Assembly: GCA_022447365.1 (NCBI GenBank)
Contig: JAKVBL010000004.1
Coordinates: forward strand, 272,872 to 336,871
Reading direction: 5' to 3'
DNA from: Oleiphilaceae bacterium
Lineage (GTDB): Bacteria; Pseudomonadota; Gammaproteobacteria; Pseudomonadales; Oleiphilaceae
DNA: 64,000 bases
The translations under genes were made by a program, and so were the position numbers. Under the pieces are notes generated by a model. The model did no database searches. It saw only the letters and a program-made list of their open reading frames with translations, and had not been told where the DNA came from. How positions within the stretch are numbered: position 1 is the first letter of the stretch; every line of letters starts with the position of its first letter. Shown piece after piece: positions 51,056-59,693 of this stretch.

Positions 51056-51421
51056 ATGATGTCTAGCAATGAAAACTGGGTTTCTATCTGCCAAACAAAC
51101 GATCTTGTCGATAACTCTGGTGTTTGTGCCTTAGTAAATGGAGAGCAAGTTGCGTTGTTTAAGTTGACGCAAGGTGAACAAGAACAAGTACTCGCGATTA
51201 GTAACTTTGACCCGATCGGTAAGGCGAATGTGCTTTACCGTGGTTTGATTTGTTCAGTTTCGGGTGAAGATACTCCGCTGCGTTATGTGGTTGCTTCACC
51301 TTTATATAAGCAGCGTTTCTGTTTAACAACGGGCGAATGTATTGATGATCCAGAGCAATCTGTTTCCGTGTTTCCGGCACGTATCGTTGATGAAATGGTT
51401 CAGTTAAGTGTAGCGAGTTAA
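51056..51421 (+). CDS. nirD: Nitrite reductase small subunit NirD
   Basis: Rieske-like small subunit of the assimilatory nitrite reductase. The 121-residue protein (MSSNENWVSICQTNDLVDNS, LAISNFDPIGKANVLYRGLI, YKQRFCLTTGECIDDP) matches NirD, in which the usual Rieske cluster ligands are absent, as here. Either of two adjacent ATGs (51056 or 51059) may start it, with AAGAGAGAAA upstream. The stop is two bases from the nasA GTG. Confidence 0.94.
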   Translation: MMSSNENWVSICQTNDLVDNSGVCALVNGEQVALFKLTQGEQEQVLAISNFDPIGKANVLYRGLICSVSGEDTPLRYVVASPLYKQRFCLTTGECIDDPEQSVSVFPARIVDEMVQLSVAS

Positions 51422-51423
51422 TT

Positions 51424-54183
51424 GTGTCTAGCGCAGAGCTTATTCAGTTTAAATCTGTTGGGTCAAACGTTGCACTGCAGCGCACGACTTGCCCTTACTG
51501 CGGCGTGGGTTGTGGTGTCGATGTCCAGATTCAAAATGTTGAGTCTGAGGAGGCTTCTGAGGCAGAAGTTTTGGGGCTGAGTGGCACTCCTGAGCATCCA
51601 GCAAATTTTGGTCGACTGTGCGTTAAAGGAAGTCGCTTACTAGATACCTTAGAAGATAGTGGGCGCTTACTTTTTCCTGAAGTTAGTGGGAAGCAGGTTC
51701 CTTGGGAAGCTGCGACCAACGAAGTGGCTCAGCGCTTTCAAGATATTATTGATGAGCATGGCCCAGACAGCGTTGCACTGTATGTATCGGGGCAATTACT
51801 AACGGAAGATTATTACGTCGCAAACAAGTTGATGAAGGGTTATATCGGGTCTGCCAATATCGATACGAACTCTCGTCTGTGCATGTCCTCAGCAGTTGCT
51901 GCACATAAACGCGCATTTGGATCAGATGTCGTACCGTGTAGTTATGAGGATTTAGAGCAAACGGAATTGCTCGTTTTTATAGGCTCAAATGCGGCTTGGA
52001 CACATCCTGTTCTGTTTCAACGCGTTGAGCGTGCGAAACAAATAAATCCAAATCTAAAAATTGTATTTATCGATCCACGTCGCACAGCAAGTTGTGAAGT
52101 CGCAGATCTTCATCTCCCTCTGAAAGCAGGAAGTGATGTTGCCTTGTTTAACGGTTTGCTCGCCTATCTGGCAGAGCATGATGGGCTTGATAAAGCTTAT
52201 ATTGATCAGTCGGTTGAAGGAGTTGAGCAAGCAGTAGAGGCCGCACAGTCTTTCACTATTGAGAAGGTCGCACAGCTATGTGATTTGCCTGAGCAAGATG
52301 TAGAAGAGTATTACGCAAGCTTTGCGCAAACAGATAAGGTGATTAGTTTTTTCTCGATGGGCGTGAATCAGTCGAGTGCTGGCGTTGATAAAGCTGCGAG
52401 TATTATCAATTGTCATCTTGCGAGTGGAAAAATCGGCAAAGAAGGGTGTGGACCTTTCTCTATTACCGGTCAACCAAATGCAATGGGCGGTCGAGAAGTA
52501 GGCGGTTTGGCCAACTTGCTGGCTGCACATATGGATATTGATAACGCAGAACATCGCGCGCTAGTACAAGAATATTGGTCATGCCCAACAATTGTTGAAT
52601 CGCATGGGCATAAGGCTGTAGATCTGTTTCAAAAGATTGAATCAGGCGATGTTAAAGCGGTCTGGGTGATGGCGACCAATCCTGTCGTGAGTCTGCCAAA
52701 CAGGCTTCAAATAGAGAGCGCGCTGAAAAAATGTGATTTCGTTGTTGTCTCAGATTATGTGTCGTCAAACGATACTTTACCCTTTGCTGATGTGAAGTTG
52801 CCGGCGACGAGCTGGTCAGAAAAAGATGGCACGGTGACGAATTCAGAGCGCACGATTTCTCGTCAAAGAGCTTTCTTGCCGCCTCTAGGTGAGGCAAAGC
52901 ATGACTGGCGAATTATCTGTGATGTCGCAATTGCAATGGGTTTTGACGGATTTGATTTCGCTTCTCAGCATGAGGTCTTCGATGAGTATGCTGGATTGAC
53001 GGCATATAAAAACAACGGAAGTCGGGACTTAGATCTAAGTGGTTTGTGTGATTTATCGTCGCAAGAATACGATCAGCTAGCTCCTGTTCAATGGCCCATA
53101 AACGACGAGAACCCAAAGGGCACTAAACGATTATTTGAAGATGGAAAGTTCTTTACTCTGTCTCAAAAAGCAAACTGTATTGCGGTGCAGTTCCGTCCTC
53201 CTGAGCAGGCAGTTAGTGAAGACTTTCCGTTTGTGTTGAACTCTGGAAGATTGCGCGACCAATGGCACACCATGACACGTACTGGTATGAGCGCACAATT
53301 GAGCCAGCATACTGCGAACGCATATATAGCGATTCACCCAGAAGATGCCAAAGATTTAAGTCTTGAACAGGGTGCCTATGTGTCGGTCACTTCTGCCGTG
53401 AATTCAGACGCTGATCAGGTCGTGTTACCAGTCGTAATCGATGATGGATTACGTCGAGGTGAGTTATTTGTACCCATTCATTGGGGTACAACATGGTCTT
53501 CATCATCGGCAATTGCAAAGCTATATACAGATGCAAGAGACCCCATTTCTGGGCAGCCAGAATTGAAACATGCGGCTGTTGCGCTTTCACCGGTCGAGAT
53601 GGCTGAATACGGCGAGTTATTTAGTCTAGACGAGCTTCCGATTCAATGGCTAGATGCGCAGTTTTATGTGTGGTCGAAAGCAAAAGTCCGTGGCGGCATG
53701 ATTTACCGATTTGCGTGCAAAGAAAAAAGCACCACGCTTGGTTCAGCTCTGAATGCAATTTATCAGGATGTGCATGAGCGTTATTCCTATCAGCATCAAA
53801 ATGGAATGAATCGTTTTGCGACGCGCGACCAATCATTAGTTTACGGCGTATTCACGCATTCAGAGGCGCAAGAATATGAGCGAGCTTGGTTAGAAAGCAT
53901 GCTTGATAGTAGCATCTTGAGCGAAGAACAAATCCAAGCACTTCTGCATGCGGAAGTAGACTCCGTCTATGCCCAAGGTCGCATGGTCTGCAGCTGTTAT
54001 AAGGTGGGTGAAAAAGAGATCATCCGAGCCATACAAGATGACGGCTGTGATAGCGTTGAAGCTTTGGGGTCGCAATTAAAGTGCGGCACAAATTGTGGGT
54101 CGTGTAAGTCTGAACTCAAACAAATTCTTAAGCAAAATCTTGTTCCAGAAGGTGAACGCATTACCTTAGAGGAGTTTTCATGA
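51424..54183 (+). CDS. nasA: Assimilatory nitrate reductase catalytic subunit with C-terminal BFD iron–sulfur domain
   Basis: Molybdopterin enzyme reducing nitrate to nitrite in the cytosol. GTG 51424 is the start, two bases after nirD. The [4Fe-4S] site is TTCPYCGVGCGV with the fourth cysteine in RLCVKGSRLLD. Molybdopterin motifs follow: NIDTNSRLCMSSAVAAHKRA, GPFSITGQPNAMGGREVGGL and SGRLRDQWHTMTRTG. The last about 65 residues (RMVCSCYKVGEKEI, GTNCGSCKSEL) form a BFD-like [2Fe-2S] domain. That is the NasA form that takes electrons through its own tail. 919 residues. No nasC/NADH subunit gene is nearby. Stop and next start overlap as ATGA. Confidence 0.96.
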   Translation: MSSAELIQFKSVGSNVALQRTTCPYCGVGCGVDVQIQNVESEEASEAEVLGLSGTPEHPANFGRLCVKGSRLLDTLEDSGRLLFPEVSGKQVPWEAATNEVAQRFQDIIDEHGPDSVALYVSGQLLTEDYYVANKLMKGYIGSANIDTNSRLCMSSAVAAHKRAFGSDVVPCSYEDLEQTELLVFIGSNAAWTHPVLFQRVERAKQINPNLKIVFIDPRRTASCEVADLHLPLKAGSDVALFNGLLAYLAEHDGLDKAYIDQSVEGVEQAVEAAQSFTIEKVAQLCDLPEQDVEEYYASFAQTDKVISFFSMGVNQSSAGVDKAASIINCHLASGKIGKEGCGPFSITGQPNAMGGREVGGLANLLAAHMDIDNAEHRALVQEYWSCPTIVESHGHKAVDLFQKIESGDVKAVWVMATNPVVSLPNRLQIESALKKCDFVVVSDYVSSNDTLPFADVKLPATSWSEKDGTVTNSERTISRQRAFLPPLGEAKHDWRIICDVAIAMGFDGFDFASQHEVFDEYAGLTAYKNNGSRDLDLSGLCDLSSQEYDQLAPVQWPINDENPKGTKRLFEDGKFFTLSQKANCIAVQFRPPEQAVSEDFPFVLNSGRLRDQWHTMTRTGMSAQLSQHTANAYIAIHPEDAKDLSLEQGAYVSVTSAVNSDADQVVLPVVIDDGLRRGELFVPIHWGTTWSSSSAIAKLYTDARDPISGQPELKHAAVALSPVEMAEYGELFSLDELPIQWLDAQFYVWSKAKVRGGMIYRFACKEKSTTLGSALNAIYQDVHERYSYQHQNGMNRFATRDQSLVYGVFTHSEAQEYERAWLESMLDSSILSEEQIQALLHAEVDSVYAQGRMVCSCYKVGEKEIIRAIQDDGCDSVEALGSQLKCGTNCGSCKSELKQILKQNLVPEGERITLEEFS

Positions 54184-55073
54184 TTACTGCTGCAACAAAT
54201 TTATTAGCTCTATTTAGGCGCTCTTCAAATAATGATGGAGAGGTTAAGGACACAGGGTTTATAAATCGGGTTAAAACTCAAATACAAGCTCGTTCTAAAC
54301 GAGGTTGTGTAACGATTATTGGTGCGGGGCCAGGTGATGTAGAGTTGCTCACCCTTAAGGCTTATCGCGCGCTACAAAATTCAGATGTCATTTTGTTCGA
54401 CGCACTCGTGTCCGATGAGGTGGTGGCGCTGTTTCCTAAACAAGTACAACGCATTTATGTTGGTAAGCGCTATGCCCAACATAGCATGTCTCAAGAGGGT
54501 ATTTCGGCGTTGATGCTAAAACTGGCACTTGAAGGAAAACAGGTAGTACGAGTAAAAGGCGGCGATCCCGCGATTTTTGCTCGTGTTGGTGAGGAGTGTC
54601 AGGTACTTCAACAATCTGGAGTTCCAGTTTGTGTTGTTCCTGGAGTCACAGCCGCATCGGGCGCGTCTTCTTATGCTGGTATTCCCTTAACACATCGCAG
54701 TTGTGCACAATCGGTTCGGTTTGTGACGGCACACATGAAAAGTGCTGAGACAGAACCCAATTGGGCATCATTGAGTGAAGGAGTATCAGGGCAATCGAAA
54801 AACGGAGAAACCTTAGTATTTTATATGGGGCTTCGTCGAATCGACTTAATTGCTCAGAGGCTTATTGAGCATGGGGTTTCTGCTTCGTTGCCTGTGGCAG
54901 TGATCGAAAACGCGACAACCCCTATGCAAAAGATCTGCATAGCCACGCTTTCTGATATCGCAGAGAAAGTTCGAGATCAAAAAATCTCTGGTCCTGCGAT
55001 TACGATTGTTGGTGAAGTGGTGAACTTGCGTTATCCAGTGGAAAGAGAAGCTGCTGCTGTTGCGACCGCCTAA
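54180..55073 (+). CDS. cobA: Uroporphyrinogen-III C-methyltransferase (siroheme pathway)
   Basis: Adds two methyls from SAM to uroporphyrinogen III to give precorrin-2, the precursor of siroheme in NirB. The tetrapyrrole methylase domain starts near residue 42: VTIIGAGPGDVELLTLKAYR, VVRVKGGDPAIFARVGEE, VVPGVTAASGASSYAGIPLT and GPAITIVGEVV. It lacks the CysG N-terminal dehydrogenase/ferrochelatase module, so that step must come from elsewhere. About 40 extra residues at the N-terminus, without clear domain, are unusual. Its ATG overlaps the nasA stop (ATGA), which ties cofactor supply to the reductase operon. Confidence 0.93.
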   Translation: MITAATNLLALFRRSSNNDGEVKDTGFINRVKTQIQARSKRGCVTIIGAGPGDVELLTLKAYRALQNSDVILFDALVSDEVVALFPKQVQRIYVGKRYAQHSMSQEGISALMLKLALEGKQVVRVKGGDPAIFARVGEECQVLQQSGVPVCVVPGVTAASGASSYAGIPLTHRSCAQSVRFVTAHMKSAETEPNWASLSEGVSGQSKNGETLVFYMGLRRIDLIAQRLIEHGVSASLPVAVIENATTPMQKICIATLSDIAEKVRDQKISGPAITIVGEVVNLRYPVEREAAAVATA

Positions 55074-55244
55074 CTTTGTTGCACTATATTGGTGTGCGAT
55101 TGTATGTGTACAAGTTTGACCGCATCAAAAATCAATCACTTAGCGTGCATTTAATGCATGGTCTATTTTTTGCTGCCTGTTATGCACGTGAGCGAGCATC
55201 AAGACTCGTAGCGAGTAAGTTGTCCGTGAAAAGAGTCCCAAGGT

Positions 55245-55832
55245 ATGTCCTCAGAATTAAGTATTCTACTTATTGACGAAGACTTAGATCGTGCTAGTGA
55301 GGTGGTATCCGCCTTAGAAAAATCGCGATATAAAATTCGTCATATGGCGCAGCCAAACGCTACCTTACTGAAGGAGGTAGATGCCTGGCAGCCAGATATC
55401 ATTGTGATTGATATCGAATCTCCTACTAGGGATATGCTTGAAAGTCTAAATATGATTTCAGCATATAACCCTAAGCCTGTTGTGATGTTTTCTGATGCAG
55501 AAGACGAAGATCTAATCAATGAATCCGTGAAATCTGGCGTAAGTGCGTACGTGGTGGGTGATACCGATACTAGTCGGTTAAGACCTATTCTTGATGCGGC
55601 CGTGGCCCGATTTAATGAATATCAAAGTCTCAAAGAAGAGCTGACTCAAACCAAGAATGAGTTAGAGGCGCGCAAGCTTATCGATCAAGCCAAACGTTTG
55701 CTTATGGAGACCAAAGGTCTCTCTGAGCAAGAGGCTTTTAGTAGCATGCGCAAAACTGCCATGGATTCAGGGCAGAAACTTGAAGATGTTGCGAAAACGA
55801 TCATCTCAATTATGAAAAATATGAATTTTTAG
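55245..55832 (+). CDS. nasT: ANTAR-domain antiterminator NasT
   Basis: RNA-binding regulator of nitrate assimilation. The 195-residue protein has an N-terminal receiver-like domain (1–120: LSILLIDEDLDRASEVVSAL, VIDIESPTRDMLES with Asp56 at the acceptor position), a coiled helix (125–145) and a C-terminal ANTAR domain (about 138–192: LIDQAKRLLMETKGLSEQEA, FSSMRKTAMDSGQKLEDVAK). In known systems NasS holds NasT inactive until nitrate binds NasS; free NasT then binds leader RNA and prevents termination. Two fitting leaders lie upstream of nirB and nrtA. The gap to nasS is eight bases. The 171-base space before it shows no clear promoter to me. Confidence 0.94.
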   Translation: MSSELSILLIDEDLDRASEVVSALEKSRYKIRHMAQPNATLLKEVDAWQPDIIVIDIESPTRDMLESLNMISAYNPKPVVMFSDAEDEDLINESVKSGVSAYVVGDTDTSRLRPILDAAVARFNEYQSLKEELTQTKNELEARKLIDQAKRLLMETKGLSEQEAFSSMRKTAMDSGQKLEDVAKTIISIMKNMNF

Positions 55833-55840
55833 GTGTATTC

Positions 55841-56890
55841 ATGCGATCAACACAAAAACAAGAACTAAAGCTCGGGTTTGTTGCTTTGACAGATTCGGCC
55901 CCACTTATCGTCGCCAAGGAATACGGTTTTTTTGAAGAACAAGGCTTAGACGTCACGCTTCAAAAGCAAAATTCATGGGCGACACTCAGAGATAAACTGC
56001 ACGCTGGTGTTCTCGACGCGGCGCAAATGCTTGCGCCTATGCCATTGGCGAGTGGCTTAGGTTTAGGTTGTCGGCCTTGCGAGGTCATCGCTCCCTTTGT
56101 GTTGAGCTTAAACGGGAATGCAATAACGATTTCCGAAGGTTTATATCAGGAGATCCTTGCGGTATCGGGCTTATCAGAGTTGCCTTTGCCTTTATCAGCA
56201 AAGTTATTGTTACCTGTTATTGCGCAAAGAAAAGAAGCGGGTCTTAGCAAATTGAAATTTGCAGATGTCTTTCCCTATAGCTGTCACCACTATCAGTTAC
56301 TGGACTGGTTAAGTGACGGTGGGGTTGAGTTAGATGATGTGGATTTGCTGACCGTGCCGCCGGTCAATATGGTCGATTTTCTCGAGAGTGGAGAGATTGA
56401 CGCTTTTTGTGTTGGTGGCCCATGGAACGCAAAAGCTGTGCGTTCTGAGATCGGTTTGACTGCGTTGACCTCTTTCGATATCTGGGAAAACCAGCCTGAA
56501 AAAGTCTTGGGTGTAACGAAGAAGTTTGCGTCTGATAATCCAAATCTGGTTCGTTCTTTGTGTACTGCTTTGGCGCAAGCTTGTTCTTATTTAGAGAAAA
56601 CGCCAAATCGTTTTGAAGCCGCACGTCTCATGTCGAGAGCAAATTATTTAGATGCGCCAATTGAAGTGATTGCGCCTTCTCTTATCGGCAGCTGTTTAAC
56701 GCATCGATTTTTACCGCCGAGAGTTGTTCCTTCGTACAATCAATTTAGTGATGCTGCAGTCGATATTAACAAGCCGACGCGCGAGCAAGGGATATGGCTT
56801 GTAAATAAAATGCTAAAAGCAAACCAGATCACTGATCGAGAAGCGGCATATGCTGTGGTGGACAAGGTATTTACCGATAGCTACTTGTGA
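55841..56890 (+). CDS. nasS: Nitrate sensor NasS (cytoplasmic NrtA-like protein)
   Basis: Nitrate-binding partner of NasT. The 349-residue protein is homologous to NrtA encoded downstream (both have KLGFVALTDSAPLIVAKEYG-type starts, LSLNGNAIT, FPYSCHHYQLLDWLSDGG and FCVGGPWNAKAV), but it has no signal peptide and so stays in the cytosol, the hallmark of NasS. It lacks the C-terminal extension of about 80 residues seen in NrtA. Directly after nasT, so the sensor and antiterminator are made together. Confidence 0.93.
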   Translation: MRSTQKQELKLGFVALTDSAPLIVAKEYGFFEEQGLDVTLQKQNSWATLRDKLHAGVLDAAQMLAPMPLASGLGLGCRPCEVIAPFVLSLNGNAITISEGLYQEILAVSGLSELPLPLSAKLLLPVIAQRKEAGLSKLKFADVFPYSCHHYQLLDWLSDGGVELDDVDLLTVPPVNMVDFLESGEIDAFCVGGPWNAKAVRSEIGLTALTSFDIWENQPEKVLGVTKKFASDNPNLVRSLCTALAQACSYLEKTPNRFEAARLMSRANYLDAPIEVIAPSLIGSCLTHRFLPPRVVPSYNQFSDAAVDINKPTREQGIWLVNKMLKANQITDREAAYAVVDKVFTDSYL

Positions 56891-56910
56891 TCAAAAGCTG
56901 AAGATAAAGG

Positions 56911-56936
56911 CGCGCACACTTGGTGCGCGTTTTTGT
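56911..56936 (+). terminator. Intrinsic terminator after nasS
   Basis: CGCGCAC-ACTTG-GTGCGCG followed by TTTTTGTTTT, about 20 bases after the nasS stop. It separates nasT–nasS from the nrt unit, which has its own promoter. Confidence 0.85.
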
Positions 56937-57019
56937 TTTAGCTCCTTACTCTGGTGCAAGTAGTTGGAGGGGTAAGAGTGGTATGGCTGTAAGTTATTGA
57001 AATTTATAGCTTTATAAAG

Positions 57020-57037
57020 TTGGCCTTTGTTTTGCAG
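57020..57037 (+). promoter_or_regulatory. Sigma-54 promoter of the nrtABC operon
   Basis: TTGGCCTTTGTTTTGCA: GG at 57022–57023, exactly ten bases, GC at 57034–57035, in close agreement with the TGGCAC-N5-TTGCA consensus. Expected transcription start is near 57047, which places the whole leader with its terminator on the RNA. Nitrogen control through NtrC is inferred from the sigma-54 element and the gene function. Confidence 0.8.
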
Positions 57038-57042
57038 AAGAT

Positions 57043-57179
57043 AGATTACGGATTGCCCGTAAGGCGTAATCTCAGAGAACAACCAAAATTAGAGAGTTGC
57101 TGCGAAGGTGCGGCAATAATCAGGCAATGATGCCCGCACAGTCTTTCAAGATCTGGAAGACTGTGCGGGTTTTTTTTTT
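57043..57179 (+). promoter_or_regulatory. NasT-type leader RNA of nrtA with strong terminator
   Basis: P1: AGATTACG and CGTAATCT (57043–57050 with 57065–57072), an eight-bp stem with inner pairing. P2: TTGCTGC and GCGGCAA (57097–57103 with 57110–57116) with hexaloop GAAGGT, which has G at position 4 but G rather than A at position 1. The terminator CCCGCACAGTCTT / AAGACTGTGCGGG (57133–57145 with 57157–57169) is a perfect 13-bp stem followed by ten Ts. The layout copies the nirB leader, so I read it as a second NasT target. Loop 1 deviates from the ANTAR rule. Nothing else is seen in the 321-base gap apart from the nasS terminator and the promoter. Confidence 0.8.
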
Positions 57180-57211
57180 GGCGAAAGAACTGGAGACAGT
57201 CGGAGTAGAGC

Positions 57212-58606
57212 ATGAAAAAAACAGGATTTTTGAGTTCATTGAAAACCAAGCTAGCGGTGATGTCAGTCACCGTTGCTGCTGCAGGTGCAATGATCAGTAC
57301 TTCTGTGACAGCAGAAGAGTTAGGATGGCCAGAAAAAGAAGAGTTGAAATTTGGCTTCATTAAATTGACGGACATGGCTCCATTAGCTGTTGCGTATGAA
57401 AAAGGTTACTTCGAGGACGAAGGTCTTTACGTTTCCTTGGAAGCACAGGCGAACTGGAAAGTATTGCTAGACCGCGTGATCGACGGCCAGCTTGATGGTG
57501 CTCATATGTTGGCAGGTCAGCCACTTGGTGCAACGATTGGTTTCGGTACGCAGGCGCACATCATTACTGCCTTCAGCATGGATTTGAATGGTAATGCGAT
57601 TACCGTATCAAACGATATTTGGTCACAAATGAAGTCGAATATTCCTCACGAAGATGGCAAGCCAGTGCACCCAATCAAAGCTGACGCACTAAAGCCTGTT
57701 GTTGAAAAATATCAGAGCGAAGGTAAGCCATTTAACATGGGTATGGTATTCCCAGTATCGACGCACAACTATGAGTTACGTTACTGGTTAGCTGCTGGTG
57801 GTATTCACCCTGGCTATTACGCACCACATAAAGGTGATACCAGCGGTCAGATTGATGCAGATGCATTGCTTTCGGTTACTCCACCACCACAAATGCCAGC
57901 AACGATGGAAGCCGGCACTATTTATGGTTACTGTGTGGGCGAGCCGTGGAACCAGCAAGCAGTATTTAAAGGTATTGGTGTGCCAGTTGTAACGGATTAC
58001 GAAATTTGGAAGAACAACCCAGAGAAAGTTTTCGGTGTGAGTAACGAGTGGGCAGAGAAATATCCAAATACGCATGCTCGCGTTGTAAAAGCGATGATCC
58101 GCGCAGCAATATGGTTGGATGAGAACAACAACGCTAACCGTCCAGAAGCGGTAAAAATCTTATCTCAAGCAAACTACGTTGGTGCTGACTACGAGGTTAT
58201 TGCTAACAGTATGACGGGTACGTTTGAGTACGAGAAAGGCGATAAGCGTGAGATTCCAGACTTCAACGTATTCTTTCGTTACAACGCGACTTACCCCTAC
58301 TACAGTGATGCAATTTGGTATCTAACACAGATGCGTCGTTGGGGGCAGATCTCTGAGCATAAGTCAGATGATTGGTACATGGAAACGGCTAAGAAAGTAT
58401 ATCGTCCAGATATCTACGCGACAGCAGCCAAAGCATTGATCGAAGAAGGTAAAGCGAAAGCTTCTGATTTCCCTGAATTCGATTCAGAAACTGGCTTTAA
58501 GCCACCTCAAACACACTTCATTGACGACCACGTTTACGATGGTTCAAAACCAAATGAGTACTTGCAGAAGTTCCCAATAGGTTTGAAAGGCAAAGACTTA
58601 ATTTAA
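57212..58606 (+). CDS. nrtA: Nitrate ABC transporter substrate-binding protein NrtA
   Basis: Periplasmic receptor for nitrate (and nitrite). A long signal region (residues 1–35, [19 protein letters not shown]) precedes the CmpA/NrtA domain: [71 protein letters not shown] and WEKY-like [15 protein letters not shown]. The C-terminal about 80 residues, absent in NasS, end in [12 protein letters not shown]. Of 464 residues, normal for NrtA. First gene of nrtABC, controlled by the leader upstream. Confidence 0.95.
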   Translation: MKKTGFLSSLKTKLAVMSVTVAAAGAMISTSVTAEELGWPEKEELKFGFIKLTDMAPLAVAYEKGYFEDEGLYVSLEAQANWKVLLDRVIDGQLDGAHMLAGQPLGATIGFGTQAHIITAFSMDLNGNAITVSNDIWSQMKSNIPHEDGKPVHPIKADALKPVVEKYQSEGKPFNMGMVFPVSTHNYELRYWLAAGGIHPGYYAPHKGDTSGQIDADALLSVTPPPQMPATMEAGTIYGYCVGEPWNQQAVFKGIGVPVVTDYEIWKNNPEKVFGVSNEWAEKYPNTHARVVKAMIRAAIWLDENNNANRPEAVKILSQANYVGADYEVIANSMTGTFEYEKGDKREIPDFNVFFRYNATYPYYSDAIWYLTQMRRWGQISEHKSDDWYMETAKKVYRPDIYATAAKALIEEGKAKASDFPEFDSETGFKPPQTHFIDDHVYDGSKPNEYLQKFPIGLKGKDLI

Positions 58607-58632
58607 GCCTTAACGAAGTTAGCACATAGCCT

Positions 58633-58669
58633 AATTTGCCGAGTGCATATTCCTCGCACTGGGCAAGTT
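58633..58669 (+). terminator. Intercistronic hairpin between nrtA and nrtB
   Basis: AATTTGCC-G-AGTGC pairs with GCACT-G-GGCAAGTT over about 13 bp with one G·G mismatch and a nine-base loop, followed by GTTTTATA. It probably stabilises nrtA mRNA or causes partial termination, so that the binding protein exceeds the permease. Seen directly; effect inferred. Confidence 0.65.
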
Positions 58670-58692
58670 TTATAGGCATAAAGGAGAAAGAT

Positions 58693-59676
58693 ATGTTTAA
58701 ACAAGCGGTGATGCCTACTACTGGTGGATTAAGCCAAGTAGGTGAAAAATTGAAGCAGCTCTCGACTGCACTCGCATTACCCTTGCTTGGGTTAGTATGT
58801 TTTTTAGGTCTGTGGAACGCTGCAGCACAAAACATCGATACCTCGCTAGGCCAATTCCCAGGCCCTGTTCAAGTATGGGAACAATCAAAGAATCTATTGA
58901 ATGAACATCAGGCAGAGGTTGCTAAGGCAGAAGCCTTTTATGAGCGACAAGAACAACGCAATGAAGCGCGTATGGCAAAAGATCCAGACTACGTGCCTAA
59001 AATCCGCCCTTATACAGGCGCACCAACGTTCTTCCAGCAAATTTGGACGAGCTTAGGTACGGTTGCAACTGGATTCTTTATCGCATCAATTATCGCCGTG
59101 CCATTAGGGATTTTATGTGGCTTGAGTAAATCGGCATATGCTGCGATTAACCCTTTAATTCAGTTATTTAAACCGGTGTCACCGCTTGCGTGGTTGCCAT
59201 TGGTAACAATGGTCGTGAGTGCTGTGTATGTATCAAACGACCCAATGTTTTCGAAATCCTTTATCACTTCAGCTGTCACGGTATCGTTGTGCTGCCTATG
59301 GCCAACGCTGATCAATACCGCAGTGGGTGTTTCTAGTATTGATAAAGATCTTATAAATGTGAGTAAGGTTCTGCGTTTGAACCCAATCAATCACGTTATA
59401 AAAATTGTTATGCCGTCATCGATTCCAATGATTTTTACGGGCCTTCGTTTGTCATTAGGTATTGGTTGGATGGTACTGATTGCTGCAGAGATGCTCGCTC
59501 AAAACCCAGGCTTAGGTAAGTTTGTTTGGGACGAGTTCCAGAACGGTAGTTCAGCGTCACTCGCACGTATCATGGTAGCAGTGTTAGCGATCGGTATTAT
59601 CGGATTTTTATTAGACCGTTTGATGTTAGTTATCCAAAAGCAAGTGAGCTGGGATAAGAGCGCAACATTACGTTAA
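58693..59676 (+). CDS. nrtB: Nitrate ABC transporter permease NrtB
   Basis: Inner-membrane permease of 327 residues. ATG 58693 has AAGGAGAAAG upstream; the longer frame runs through the intercistronic hairpin. One N-terminal helix (about 25–43) is followed by a charged periplasmic loop (EAFYERQEQRNEARMAKDPD), then the permease core with about six helices. The ABC-coupling loop is VLRLNPINHVIKIVMPSSIP near residue 230. Homologous to SsuC/TauC-type permeases; the operon fixes nitrate as substrate. Confidence 0.94.
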   Translation: MFKQAVMPTTGGLSQVGEKLKQLSTALALPLLGLVCFLGLWNAAAQNIDTSLGQFPGPVQVWEQSKNLLNEHQAEVAKAEAFYERQEQRNEARMAKDPDYVPKIRPYTGAPTFFQQIWTSLGTVATGFFIASIIAVPLGILCGLSKSAYAAINPLIQLFKPVSPLAWLPLVTMVVSAVYVSNDPMFSKSFITSAVTVSLCCLWPTLINTAVGVSSIDKDLINVSKVLRLNPINHVIKIVMPSSIPMIFTGLRLSLGIGWMVLIAAEMLAQNPGLGKFVWDEFQNGSSASLARIMVAVLAIGIIGFLLDRLMLVIQKQVSWDKSATLR

Positions 59677-59693
59677 GCGCAGGAGGATTTAAG

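Noticed and set aside
55076..55276. 66-codon frame between cobA and nasT
   Set aside because: TTG-type start without ribosome binding site, overlaps the start of nasT, no recognisable sequence.
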